A model generated the notes under the pieces. The model ran no database searches. It saw only the letters and a list, made by a program, of their open reading frames with translations, and had not been told where the DNA came from. A stretch of 64,000 bases of DNA, taken from the NCBI GenBank assembly GCA_050633105.1, contig JBOEFW010000057.1:28734-92733 (forward strand), in the 5' to 3' direction. Made by a program: the position numbers and the translations under genes. The stretch comes from Aureispira sp050633105. GTDB taxonomy: Bacteria; Bacteroidota; Bacteroidia; Chitinophagales; Saprospiraceae. Shown piece after piece: positions 1 to 8,588 of the stretch (position 1 is its first letter; the number at the start of each line of letters is the position of its first letter).

Positions 1-102
1 ACAGAAAACAGGTAATACGTAGAAGCACAGTGCGTAGTTGTTTTGTAGGTCAATAAACTTTCTCTATAATAAGAGCCATACCGTTCTGATTATAGAAAAT
101 AT

Positions 103-1104
103 TTAATGCTGTGGAATTCTCACCACAATCTTGCCAAATTGCTGTCCTTCTTGCATATAATCAAAAGCTTCTTGCCCTTCTTCCATACTCCAAGTACTAT
201 CAACAATTGGCAGTAATTTTTTAAGCGCTACAAACTCTAACAAGCGTTCAAATTCTGCGCGACTGCCCATGGTAGAACCAAGAATTGATAATTGTTTCCA
301 AAAGACCCGCTGGGGGCTAACAGAAAATTTGCCTCTAGTTCCCCCATAAAACACCAATCGTCCTCCAGGGGCCGCGATGTCGATCAGGCGTTTGAACCCT
401 TCGCCACCAGCACTGTCTACCACTACATCAAATTCGCCTCCTGCTTCTTCGCGCAGTTGCTTATGCCAATTTTCTGTTTTGTAATTGGCGCCGCCAGCTG
501 CCCCTAATGCGATAGCACGTTGTATTTTTTTATCAGAACTAGAGGTCACATAAACTTGCGCCCCTAGGGCAACAGCCATTTGAAAAGCCATTAAGGCCAC
601 TCCTCCTCCAATCCCTGAAATCAGAATGCGATCCTGTTCATTGGCTTGTGCTCGTACAATCAAAGCCCGAAAGGCCGTGAGGCCAGCCAAAGGCAAAGCA
701 GCGGCTTCTTCAAAACTGAGGTGGTTAGGCTTGGCAAAAACTTGTTGGACATCAACCACCACATATTGTGCTAAACAGCCATCATCTGGCATTCCTAAAA
801 TTTGATAATCTTTGGGTTGTACGATGCCGTCTTCCCAACCAATTCCAGGTAGGATAATGACCGCTTGATGGAGCCAATCAGGGTCCACGCCTTCTCCTAA
901 ACGTACAACTTGGCCAGCGCCATCAGAGCCTAAGACAACAGGTGTTTTTATTTGAGCATAAAGCCCTTGTTGAATGTAGACATCGCGGTGGTTGAGCGCC
1001 GCGGCATAAAGTTGTATTAAGACTTGCCCTTTTCCAGGAGTAGGTGTTTCGACTTCTTGGCAAACAAGCGATTCTTTAACAGCAGGAAGAACTAATGCTT
1101 TCAT
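103..1104 (-). CDS. Zinc-type alcohol dehydrogenase / quinone oxidoreductase family protein
   Basis: MDR-superfamily oxidoreductase of about 333 residues, expected to use NAD(P)H on a small carbonyl or quinone substrate. The N-terminal GroES-like fold carries ALNHRDVYIQ and a GSDGAG motif. The Rossmann half carries the nucleotide-binding segment ISGIGGGVALMAFQ and later VVDSAGGEGF. The catalytic zinc cysteines of classical alcohol dehydrogenases are not obvious, which favours the quinone-reductase branch. I place the start at the ATG at 1104 (MKALVLPAV, the usual start of this family). The frame is open to 1245, but the longer version would overlap the lipoprotein gene upstream. The substrate cannot be told from sequence. 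Confidence 0.85.
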   Translation of the reverse strand: MKALVLPAVKESLVCQEVETPTPGKGQVLIQLYAAALNHRDVYIQQGLYAQIKTPVVLGSDGAGQVVRLGEGVDPDWLHQAVIILPGIGWEDGIVQPKDYQILGMPDDGCLAQYVVVDVQQVFAKPNHLSFEEAAALPLAGLTAFRALIVRAQANEQDRILISGIGGGVALMAFQMAVALGAQVYVTSSSDKKIQRAIALGAAGGANYKTENWHKQLREEAGGEFDVVVDSAGGEGFKRLIDIAAPGGRLVFYGGTRGKFSVSPQRVFWKQLSILGSTMGSRAEFERLLEFVALKKLLPIVDSTWSMEEGQEAFDYMQEGQQFGKIVVRIPQH

Positions 1105-1153
1105 GATCATAATAAGAATATCACAGACAGCACTTCTTGGACTAGCCAATTGA

Positions 1154-1726
1154 TTAGCGCTTACCTGAACGTGAAATGATTTTGGTGTAAGGTAGCCACT
1201 TTCTGAACATTCTGCGTTGTTCCTCTGTAAAATTGTTACCACCAATATAAACCGTATTTAAGTTTTTAAGTTGATCTAAGGCCTGTGGCAATTCGCTAAA
1301 ATTATTGTAACGCAAGTCTAGTACTTCTAAATTATCCATCGCCAAAATTTCTTGGGGTAAAACCGCAAAATCATTATTGCTTATATCCAAATATTTGAGC
1401 TGTTTAAGGTTTGCTATAGAAGTTGGCAATTTATTCAACGCATTTTTAGAAAGATTGAGGCGTTCCAGTTTGGCCAGTTTACTCAAGCATTCTGGTACTT
1501 CTATCAATTCATTGTTTTGTACAGTGAGGCGTTGTAGATTAGAGAACAGGCTAATATCTTCTGATAAATGGGTCCATTTTTCATCAGCAATAACCAATAC
1601 TCGTTCGCTACCAGCAGTAGAACGTTGATCATCTGTTGCGGCCCAATATCCTTCAGGGTAAGCTGTTTTAGAGCACGCTACTAAAAGAAAAAAGAGAAGC
1701 AAACTGAGAGCATATAGCGCTTTCAT
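1154..1726 (-). CDS. Leucine-rich-repeat lipoprotein
   Basis: 190-residue predicted lipoprotein. A short hydrophobic signal ends in LLVAC, a lipobox with Cys18, so the mature protein should be acylated and membrane anchored. After a linker of about 40 residues come roughly five leucine-rich repeats of the LxxLxxLxLxxNxLxxLP type (residues 60-175), for example LKYLDISNNDFAVLP. LRR domains bind proteins, so a surface or periplasmic binding role is likely, but no partner is evident. It lies upstream of the oxidoreductase on the same strand, about 50 bases away. Confidence 0.8.
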   Translation of the reverse strand: MKALYALSLLLFFLLVACSKTAYPEGYWAATDDQRSTAGSERVLVIADEKWTHLSEDISLFSNLQRLTVQNNELIEVPECLSKLAKLERLNLSKNALNKLPTSIANLKQLKYLDISNNDFAVLPQEILAMDNLEVLDLRYNNFSELPQALDQLKNLNTVYIGGNNFTEEQRRMFRKWLPYTKIISRSGKR

Positions 1727-1890
1727 AATGGAATGTTTTGGTAGTAATCAATAAAACAACAAAGTTCTTAAATCGGGAAGAAAAACCTTACTGCAAGACT
1801 ATCAAGGATAAAAATAACAAAAAAACCAGCAACTATAAAATCCAATCACTGGCTATATGCCATTTATCGTTCCATCGATCGTTTCTTTCT

Positions 1891-2835
1891 TTAACTATAA
1901 GCCCCTGTTCTTTCAACAATGATAGGAAACTCTTTGTAAATGCTGAATGGCTTACCAGAACGCAAACGCTGCTTCAATGGAGCGAGCATATCGCGAATCC
2001 TTTTTGTTTTGATACGCTTGTAAGAACGGTTTAAGACAATGGCAAAATGTGGTTCCATGGCCAACTTTTTTCCTGCAACCCAATAAATTCCACGCTTGAC
2101 GTACATGATTTCTCCCAACTTATAAGGCTTGCCCTTAAATTCTTCTGTTGAACGCCATTTGAGCAATTTACCTATCACTAATACATAGTCAAGATCTGTA
2201 TTGTAGCTTTTTATGGAATCATCGTCACTCTTCTTTTTCTTATAGGGATAATCAGCCATGATAGTCACTGGCTGAATCATCATATAAGGCTTACTGAGCA
2301 TGTATTTATAATCGCGTTTGAGTTGATCGTTCAATTCACTCTTTGTATAGCGTTTGATATCTCTATGATCGCTCTTAGAGTTTTTGGTAATATCTAAACG
2401 CGCCTTTCTCTTTTCTTTTTTGTACGGTAAGATAGGATCTGGCTTCTGATTAGAACTTCCAAGTAAATCTCCTAGAATACCTCCTGCATCTTCTTCCTCC
2501 TCTTCTTCTTCTGTTGCTGTTTCTTCTGAAGACGTGTTGTCCTTATCCTCTGAAAAGAAAGAAGATAAAAGATCTTCTTCTTCCTCTTCAACTACTTCTG
2601 GTTCAGGGACAGGTTCTTCTTCAGGCTCTGGCCCAAAGAAGGAAGATAAAACATCCTCTTCCTCATTTTCTTCTTCTGGCTCTGGTCCAAAAAAAGAAGA
2701 AAGAACATCTTCGTCCTCTTCTGTTTCTTCTTCCTCGTTAAGGAAAGAAGCTAACAGATCTTCATCACTTTCTACTCCTTGTGAATCGTCTTCTTCTTGG
2801 AGAAAAGATGCTAAGTCGTCTAATTCATCTGCCAT
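1891..2835 (-). CDS. Acidic protein with repeated DLLSSFF motifs, unknown function
   Basis: 314 residues that I do not recognise as a family. Residues 1-135 are strongly acidic and carry five copies of a short motif, D-[LV]-[LA]-[AS]-SF-[LF], spaced about 18-25 residues apart and separated by Glu runs. Two neighbouring copies are nearly identical (DVLSSFFGPEPEEE). A related GGILGDLLG follows. Residues 140-314 are basic and look folded (for example KRYTKSELNDQLKRDYKYML). There is no signal peptide or membrane segment, so it should be cytoplasmic. The repeated hydrophobic patch in a disordered acidic arm suggests multivalent docking to a partner, which is inference. Confidence 0.7.
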   Translation of the reverse strand: MADELDDLASFLQEEDDSQGVESDEDLLASFLNEEEETEEDEDVLSSFFGPEPEEENEEEDVLSSFFGPEPEEEPVPEPEVVEEEEEDLLSSFFSEDKDNTSSEETATEEEEEEEDAGGILGDLLGSSNQKPDPILPYKKEKRKARLDITKNSKSDHRDIKRYTKSELNDQLKRDYKYMLSKPYMMIQPVTIMADYPYKKKKSDDDSIKSYNTDLDYVLVIGKLLKWRSTEEFKGKPYKLGEIMYVKRGIYWVAGKKLAMEPHFAIVLNRSYKRIKTKRIRDMLAPLKQRLRSGKPFSIYKEFPIIVERTGAYS

Positions 2836-2986
2836 AAGTACATGCTGTTTGATTGCTTATCAATGGTCTATAATCCCTTGCAGAACTATTACTTAACGGC
2901 TTATAATGCTTTAAAGGGCATACAAAGGCTAAGTGTATTCAAGATAACACTATTATGAGAAAAGACCAATTGGAAAGCACATTTTC

Positions 2987-3913
2987 TTAACGTCTACGCC
3001 AGCGAATCCACCAAGGCAGTTCATTCTTAGTCACTTTGTAGTAAGGTTCATTTTGGGCACCAAAACTTTCATAAAAACGAGCAATGCCCTCTACCGAAGA
3101 GCCTTCAAAATCAATATGACGATGGGTATCTGCTTCACGTTGTATCGTAGCATCTAATAAATAGGCCATTGCCCCCACTTCTTTTCCTTTGATCGTGGTC
3201 ACATTCAATAGGTTAATAAGGGCTGCTTTATCAAAAATAAAAAAGATAGCAGCACAAAGTTCTTGATCAGCATTATAAGCTGCTGTAATCGCGCCTTTCC
3301 CTCTATGAAGACAGTTCCAGATAATTCTAGAAGCTGTATGATACAAGGCATCAGGGTGTTTTATTCCCTTCGCTTCTTGCGCTTGTTTAACCGTTTCTAC
3401 AAACTTATCTGGGGCCATATTACCTGTGAGGAAGAGGTTGCTGTTGCGCCCTTTTTTGATGTTGCGTTTTGTATTTTTAGAATAAGCGGCATACAACTCC
3501 TCATAAGGCTTGTTGAGTTGTAAGAGATAATTGGGCTGGCTCACTACTTCATATTCTTTGAGCTGCATCACACTGGCATTTCCATCATTTAAAGGGATGT
3601 CCCAATACTTAAATTCATCAGGAATCGCCGCTAAAAATTGACTAATCCGCTCTTTGGAGCGAACATTAACCGTAAATAAACCCAATTGTTGGCAAAGGTG
3701 TGGTTGGTAAATTTGCTTGATTTTGAAGAGTTTATCGTTCCAAACTAAAGGAAAAACAGATTGGTAATCGCCTTCGACTAAGCCCATCCATTCACTGGTT
3801 ACATTATCCAAATACCAAGTATAGCCATAGATTTTGCTATTCGCCGCATAATGCACACAACCATTCCATTTGGGTTCTTCTATCTCCTCGCGCTTTAACA
3901 ATCGTATTTCCAT
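2987..3913 (-). CDS. FemAB/GNAT-type acyltransferase-like protein
   Basis: About 308 residues with the layout of FemAB-like proteins: an N-terminal half with YGYTWYLDNV, and a C-terminal GNAT-like half ending in HIDFEGSSVEGIARFYESFG, a segment typical of this group. Such enzymes transfer acyl or aminoacyl groups, often in cell-envelope or exopolysaccharide metabolism. The substrate here is unknown. The ATG at 3913 (MEIRLLKREE) is preferred. An upstream in-frame ATG at 3970 would add 19 residues that look non-coding and extend towards the thrS terminator. It is transcribed separately from thrS because of that terminator. Confidence 0.7.
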   Translation of the reverse strand: MEIRLLKREEIEEPKWNGCVHYAANSKIYGYTWYLDNVTSEWMGLVEGDYQSVFPLVWNDKLFKIKQIYQPHLCQQLGLFTVNVRSKERISQFLAAIPDEFKYWDIPLNDGNASVMQLKEYEVVSQPNYLLQLNKPYEELYAAYSKNTKRNIKKGRNSNLFLTGNMAPDKFVETVKQAQEAKGIKHPDALYHTASRIIWNCLHRGKGAITAAYNADQELCAAIFFIFDKAALINLLNVTTIKGKEVGAMAYLLDATIQREADTHRHIDFEGSSVEGIARFYESFGAQNEPYYKVTKNELPWWIRWRRR

Positions 3914-3995
3914 GGTAGATTTCCTTTGTTTATTGTTAGTGTTAAACAACACTCTAATTAATGGGTTCACCTTTTAAGGAAAACAAATTCCCTAT

Positions 3996-4029
3996 AAAAA
4001 AAACAGTCCCGAAATTCGGGACTGTTTTT
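3996..4029 (-). terminator. Rho-independent terminator after thrS
   Basis: Near-perfect inverted repeat AACAGTCCCGAA / TTCGGGACTGTT with A-tract and T-tract arms, 26 bases beyond the thrS stop codon. It separates thrS from the downstream FemAB-like gene and is symmetric enough to work in both directions. Confidence 0.85.
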
Positions 4030-4054
4030 AAGCTATTAATTGGATCCTAATGGC

Positions 4055-5989
4055 TTATTCTTCTTCAAGAAGACCATTAAAGTATTCTACAAATTCATCG
4101 ACTGTTTTAGCCCCCAAATCGCCATTTTCTACGCCTTGTAGACGAACAGAAACGGTTTGTGCCTCTACATCTTTCCCTCCGACGATCAACATGATTGGAA
4201 TTTTCTTAAGCTCTGCATCTCTAATTTTACGTTTTAAAGACTCATTTCTATCATCAATATAACCGCGGATATCCTTGGCTTCCAATTGATTTTTCACATT
4301 GGTTGCGTAGTCATTAAAGTTATCCGAAATTGGTAAAATAGCGTATTGCTCTGGTGTTAACCACAATGGAAATTTACCTGCAGTATGCTCAATTAAGACG
4401 GAAATAAAACGCTCTAATGATCCAAAAGGCGCTCGGTGAATCATTACTGGACGATGCTGTGCATTATCCGCTCCTGTGTATTGCAAATCAAAACGCTCTG
4501 GTAGATTATAATCTACTTGAATCGTTCCTAATTGCCAAGAACGGCCAAGAGCATCTTTCACCATAAAGTCTAGTTTCGGACCATAAAACGCCGCTTCTCC
4601 TAACTCTGTTACGGTTTTCAAATCCAACTCTGATGTTGCTTCAATGATAGCACTCTCTGCTGCGTCCCAATTTTCTTGAGAACCAATGTATTTTTCTGGT
4701 TTTTCAGGGTCACGCAAAGAAATTTGAGCCGTAAAATCTTCAAAGCCCATTTTTCTAAACACCAACAAGGTTAAATTTAGTACCTCAATAAATTCTTCTT
4801 TTAACTGATCTACGGTACAGAATAAATGGGCATCATCTTGTGTAAAACAACGTACACGAGACAAGCCGTGCAATTCTCCACTTTGTTCGTAGCGATAAAC
4901 CGTTCCAAACTCAGCAATTCTCAAAGGAAGTTCCTTATAAGAATGCGGCTTGTGGGCGTAAATTTCACAATGATGCGGGCAGTTCATAGGTTTTAACATG
5001 AACTCTTCTCCTTCTTTGGGTGTACCGATGGGTTGGAAACTATCTTCCCCATATTTTTCGTAGTGCCCAGAAGTGATGTATAAATTTTTGTGGCCAATAT
5101 GAGGGGTACTTACCAATTGATAACCACGTTTGATTTGTTCTTTTGTTAAGAAATCTTGTAGGCGATTGCGTAGAGCTGTTCCTTTGGGTAGCCAAATTGG
5201 TAATCCTTGGCCTACCTTCTCAGAAAACATGAATAATTCTAATTCCTTTCCTAACTTTCTATGGTCACGTTTTTTCGCTTCCTCGATCATTGCCAAGTAA
5301 GCTTTGAGCTCTTTGGCCTTTGGGAAAGTAACCCCATACACCCGTGTCATCACAGCATTTTCTTCATTGTTCTGCCAATAAGCACCAGACAATTTGGTCA
5401 ACTTAATCGCCTTAATAAATCCTGTATGTGGAATGTGTGGCCCTCTACACAAGTCGGTGAAATCTCCTTGCTTGTAAAAAGTAATGCTGCCATCCTCTAA
5501 TTTTTCTAGCAATTCTAATTTGTACTCATCTCCTTTTTCCTCGAAATAAGTAATGGCGTCAGCTTTGCTGATAGAAGAGCGGTCATAGGTGTTTTTCTGA
5601 CGTGCTAATTCTAACATTTTTTTCTCTATCGCTTCAAAATCGTTGCTAGAAAGCGTTCTGTCCCCTAAATCAATGTCATAATAGAAGCCATTTTCTAAAG
5701 AAGGGCCTGCTCCAAATTTCACGCCTGGATAAAGTGCTTCTAGTGCTTCTGCCATTAAGTGGGCAGAAGAGTGCCAAAAGGTTTCTTTTCCATCTTGATC
5801 TCTAAAGGTTAACAACTGTACGCGAGCATCCGTTTCGATAGGACGCGTGGCATCCCAAATCTCTTGATCGACCTTGACAGCCAATACATTTCGCGCTAAG
5901 CCTTCACTAATTGATCGGGCAATGTCTAAACCTGTTACCCCTGAGTCATACTTACGAACGCTGCCATCAGGAAGAGTGATGTTAATCAT
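4055..5989 (-). CDS. thrS: Threonine--tRNA ligase
   Basis: Full-length class II aminoacyl-tRNA synthetase (644 residues) that charges tRNA-Thr in the cytoplasm. Domains in order: TGS (residues 1-60), editing domain with HSSAH and the later Cys-containing DLCRGPH (60-220), catalytic core with zinc-site motif MKPMNCPHH, motif 2 RIAEFGTVYRYE and motif 3 HRAPFGSLERF (240-535), and anticodon-binding domain (540-640). The start at MINITLPDGS is typical. In many Bacteroidota thrS precedes infC-rpmI-rplT, but here it stands alone between terminators. Its 5' region is structured and looks like an attenuator (separate entry). Confidence 0.98.
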   Translation of the reverse strand: MINITLPDGSVRKYDSGVTGLDIARSISEGLARNVLAVKVDQEIWDATRPIETDARVQLLTFRDQDGKETFWHSSAHLMAEALEALYPGVKFGAGPSLENGFYYDIDLGDRTLSSNDFEAIEKKMLELARQKNTYDRSSISKADAITYFEEKGDEYKLELLEKLEDGSITFYKQGDFTDLCRGPHIPHTGFIKAIKLTKLSGAYWQNNEENAVMTRVYGVTFPKAKELKAYLAMIEEAKKRDHRKLGKELELFMFSEKVGQGLPIWLPKGTALRNRLQDFLTKEQIKRGYQLVSTPHIGHKNLYITSGHYEKYGEDSFQPIGTPKEGEEFMLKPMNCPHHCEIYAHKPHSYKELPLRIAEFGTVYRYEQSGELHGLSRVRCFTQDDAHLFCTVDQLKEEFIEVLNLTLLVFRKMGFEDFTAQISLRDPEKPEKYIGSQENWDAAESAIIEATSELDLKTVTELGEAAFYGPKLDFMVKDALGRSWQLGTIQVDYNLPERFDLQYTGADNAQHRPVMIHRAPFGSLERFISVLIEHTAGKFPLWLTPEQYAILPISDNFNDYATNVKNQLEAKDIRGYIDDRNESLKRKIRDAELKKIPIMLIVGGKDVEAQTVSVRLQGVENGDLGAKTVDEFVEYFNGLLEEE

Positions 5990-6050
5990 GCTTGTTTTTT
6001 TTAAATTTCAGCTTTATTTATCGTGTACTTAGCTGAAAGTGTTTGTTTAT

Positions 6051-6128
6051 AAAAAAATAGAGGGCTAGATACCTCCTAGCTCCCCTTTGTTGAAGCAAAG
6101 TAATAATTTTTTGCTAGATGAACCCTCT
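6051..6128 (-). promoter_or_regulatory. Attenuator-like leader of thrS
   Basis: Read on the minus strand, the thrS leader holds a hairpin (GCTAG / CTAGC core extended by GGG-type pairs, about 6059-6085) followed at once by seven U residues (6051-6057), which is intrinsic-terminator form, 62 bases before the thrS ATG. An upstream segment, AGAGGG then CTAGC (6113-6128), can pair with either arm of that hairpin. A further small hairpin CTTTG / CAAAG lies between them (6085-6100). An 8-bp inverted repeat (6006-6013 with 6031-6038) lies between the U-tract and the start codon. No T-box consensus was seen. Premature termination relieved by alternative pairing is inferred. Confidence 0.55.
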
Positions 6129-6176
6129 TTAAACGGAAGTAGTTCCTGTAGATAATACCTTGGTGGTCTTTTTAGT
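6129..6176 (-). other. Thr-rich reading frame in the thrS leader (possible leader-peptide end)
   Basis: Fifteen codons just before a TAA (6129-6131) read TKKTTKVLSTGTTSV: six threonines. The stop abuts the AGAGGG segment that can compete for the terminator hairpin, the arrangement expected of a leader-peptide attenuator sensing threonyl-tRNA. The frame is open back to about 6242, but I find no in-frame ATG, GTG or TTG, only ATT or ATA codons. Translation is therefore unproven and the run of Thr codons may be chance. Confidence 0.3.
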
Positions 6177-6466
6177 AAGATATATAGGGTTTGAATTACT
6201 TTTACTATTTTTTTTTGCTATTATTATAGAGGCAATAACACCTTAATATTGTTATTTCTAACAATCTAAGCGATCCTATTTTTTAAACTGTACAAGCAAT
6301 CATTCAAAATAATTTATAGTCTAATTATGATTCTTTTTGCACTGCTCTTCATCAAAAAATAGCAGCCTTAGCGAGCTAAGGCAATATTCTTTTCTTTGAT
6401 TAGCACTAAAAACAAGCACAATTTTAACTATATCTAATTTTACCTGCTTACTTAAAATGCACCAAC

Positions 6467-6847
6467 ATGCTTCAAGATAAATATCAAAGCGTTTTAGCCT
6501 TAGGACAAGAACTCAACATTCAAGATGGCGATGTCCAAGAAGAAGATGGTAAACTAAAAATTTCAGGGAAAGCACAAACTCCTTACGAAAAGGATACTTT
6601 GTGGAATGAAATCAAACGTGTAGGTGGCGATGCTCCTACGGATATCGAAGTTACTCTTGAGGTGCTAGATGAAAGCCGCTATCATACCCATACAGTAGTA
6701 AAAGGAGATACTTTAGGCCATATTGCCAAGCATTATTATGGTAAAGCCAATAAGTATCCTCAAATTTTTGAGGCCAATCGTGACATCTTAGATGATCCAA
6801 ATAAGATTCGTCCAGGTCAAGCTTTAAACATTCCTAACTTAGGTTAG
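6467..6847 (+). CDS. BON-LysM domain protein (Kbp/YgaU-like)
   Basis: 126 residues. The N-terminal half (1-70) resembles a BON domain: YEKDTLWNEIKRVGG and DIEVTLEVLD. The C-terminal half (73-126) is one LysM domain: HTVVKGDTLGHIAKHYYGKA to IRPGQALNIPNL. The architecture matches E. coli Kbp (YgaU), a small potassium-binding cytoplasmic protein, and there is no signal peptide here either. A role in ion or osmotic sensing is inference from that family. It has a long upstream region shared with divergent thrS, and ends at a bidirectional terminator. Confidence 0.85.
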   Translation: MLQDKYQSVLALGQELNIQDGDVQEEDGKLKISGKAQTPYEKDTLWNEIKRVGGDAPTDIEVTLEVLDESRYHTHTVVKGDTLGHIAKHYYGKANKYPQIFEANRDILDDPNKIRPGQALNIPNLG

Positions 6848-6866
6848 AACGAAGCACTATCGTTAC

Positions 6867-6909
6867 AACAAAAAGCCGTTTCAAATAGAATTTGAAACGG
6901 CTTTTTGTT
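6867..6909 (+). terminator. Bidirectional terminator between convergent genes
   Basis: Inverted repeat AACAAAAAGCCGTTTCAAAT / ATTTGAAACGGCTTTTTGTT with a 3-base loop. A-tract and T-tract arms let it end both the BON-LysM transcript (plus) and the TPR-protein transcript (minus). Confidence 0.9.
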
Positions 6910-6923
6910 GTTATATCTTTGCT

Positions 6924-8468
6924 CTATTTCTTTTTCTCCTTATCCAACACCGTCAAGCGAGCTCTGGCACGGCTATGCAAGGTTGCTTGATACTGGTCTG
7001 GTTTTTCTTTGAGGCAACGCTCATAATAACTTCGAGCTTCTTTCCACTCTTCCCTAGATTCATGCACCATTCCTGCCTGTAAAGCAGCATTACAGGCATA
7101 ATAATAAGGCTTCTTTGTTCCACGTTTTAGGGTTTCATCAAAAGCCTCTAAAGCTAAGTTCTTCTTCCGCATTTTTTGGTAGATTCGTCCTTTTCTATAA
7201 AAGTACTCTACTTGTTCTTCCTCTTCTTTCAGTTCTTTAATAGGGCATTGTTCCAAAACATTGTAAGCCTTATCATAATACCCTCCATCATAATATAGGC
7301 GGGCTTGTAAGAGTTGTAAGTGGGGCTGTTTTTTGGTCTTTGCAACTTCCATTTCATTCATTGCAGAACGATCTGTACTTATAAAATGCTCTCCCTTCCG
7401 CTCCACTTGTTGCATGTAGTAGAAGTATTGATTTTTATCCTTGTTTAATAAAGCGATCCAAGCTAACCGTTGATAAGCTTCCTTGATGCTATTGGCACCG
7501 CGATACATTTCCAAGAAGTTCTTATAGTGTTCTTCCGCATTTTTATCAAGGCGGTAGAGTTTACAATGTCCTTTGAATAATTCTAACTGAGGAAAAGGGT
7601 ATTCTTCCTCTGCTGCTTTTCTTTGTTCTAATAACAATAAGCCTTGTTTACTCTTACCAATTTTGAGGTATCGAGCCACCAAAATATAAGTCGCCATTGG
7701 ATTATTAACAGGATCTAATAGAGCGGTGTTGAGTGCCCCCCAAGCATCTGGATCATCGTTGCCCATATACAACAATAACATACTGTACAATTGTTGTACT
7801 TCTTCATTAAAAATGAAGTCAGCGTGCTGTTTTCCATGCTGAATCACTTCCTGTAATTCTGATAGTCCTTGCTCTACATTACCCTTTAGGCCTGCCAAAG
7901 AAGCGCCCCATTGGTATTTGCCAGGGATAGCACCAACCATAGTATGCAAAATCCCCAAAGCGCGTTTATTCAATAAAAAATCAGGGAAACGCTTTTCATT
8001 GCGTTCTAATAAAACGGCCGCTTTTTTAATGCTTTTGAACGCCAACATATTGTCTTGATACAGCGCATAAATCATCGCCCAGCGCAAGTGTACATCAGCT
8101 TGTGTATACAGGGTATAAGGATCTTGCTCTGAACCTTGCTCTAGCCACGCTAAACGTGCTTCTTTACGCTCCATATACTTTCCGTAAATTGCTTTGGGGC
8201 GGCCATCTACAAATGCAAAATAGAAATCCAAATAATCTTCTAAGTAATGTGGGAGTAAATTAAAACTCTTGGCCTTCTTAGCCGCTTGAATCCGCGGTGC
8301 CGCTTCCATTAGACGCAAGTGCAAAACGTCTGTTAGTATCTCTTCTAAATTGTCATCCCATTTAAAAAAACCTGACTGGTTAATATCCGTCAATTCCGAT
8401 TGGGCAACGCTAGAGGTGGCGGCCACCAGTAGGATGAATAAGTAGAAAGAATGGTAAAGATATTTCAT
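6924..8468 (-). CDS. Exported TPR-repeat protein
   Basis: About 514 residues. The start at 8468 gives a clean signal peptide (MKYLYHSFYLF to SVAQ). The frame is open to 8522, but the extra residues lie over a terminator. The mature protein is helical with TPR-like repeats throughout, clearest at the C terminus (GRIYQKMRKKNLALEAFDE; AGMVHESREEWKEARSYYER). TPR proteins scaffold complexes, and in this phylum many are periplasmic partners of outer-membrane systems. No catalytic domain is visible and no partner can be named. Confidence 0.8.
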   Translation of the reverse strand: MKYLYHSFYLFILLVAATSSVAQSELTDINQSGFFKWDDNLEEILTDVLHLRLMEAAPRIQAAKKAKSFNLLPHYLEDYLDFYFAFVDGRPKAIYGKYMERKEARLAWLEQGSEQDPYTLYTQADVHLRWAMIYALYQDNMLAFKSIKKAAVLLERNEKRFPDFLLNKRALGILHTMVGAIPGKYQWGASLAGLKGNVEQGLSELQEVIQHGKQHADFIFNEEVQQLYSMLLLYMGNDDPDAWGALNTALLDPVNNPMATYILVARYLKIGKSKQGLLLLEQRKAAEEEYPFPQLELFKGHCKLYRLDKNAEEHYKNFLEMYRGANSIKEAYQRLAWIALLNKDKNQYFYYMQQVERKGEHFISTDRSAMNEMEVAKTKKQPHLQLLQARLYYDGGYYDKAYNVLEQCPIKELKEEEEQVEYFYRKGRIYQKMRKKNLALEAFDETLKRGTKKPYYYACNAALQAGMVHESREEWKEARSYYERCLKEKPDQYQATLHSRARARLTVLDKEKKK

Positions 8469-8487
8469 TTGGGGAGCATTGATGGTG

Positions 8488-8527
8488 AAAAAAAAGACCT
8501 TGAAAAACGAGTTGTTTTCCAAGGTCT
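8488..8527 (-). terminator. Terminator after the zinc-ribbon gene
   Basis: AGACCTTG (8495-8502) pairs with CAAGGTCT (8520-8527), extended by an A-rich/T-rich inner stem, and is followed on the minus strand by a U-run (8488-8494). It separates the Nif3/zinc-ribbon operon from the TPR gene. Confidence 0.85.
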
Positions 8528-8588
8528 CTACTACAATCTTTATTTTTGACTATTGGCAATTAAAGCACCGTCAACAAAAAAACATTAT

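Noticed and set aside
103..1245. Long version of the first oxidoreductase starting at 1245
   Set aside because: The extra 47 residues overlap the lipoprotein gene and do not resemble the family N terminus.
2514..2896. Ser-rich and Leu/Pro-rich plus-strand frames
   Set aside because: They mirror the Glu-rich repeats of the minus-strand acidic gene and have no independent support.
6059..6128. A tRNA-like fold of about 70 bases upstream of thrS
   Set aside because: The outer stem is only six pairs, no T-loop GTTCRA or anticodon arm of normal size is present; a leader with alternative hairpins explains it better.
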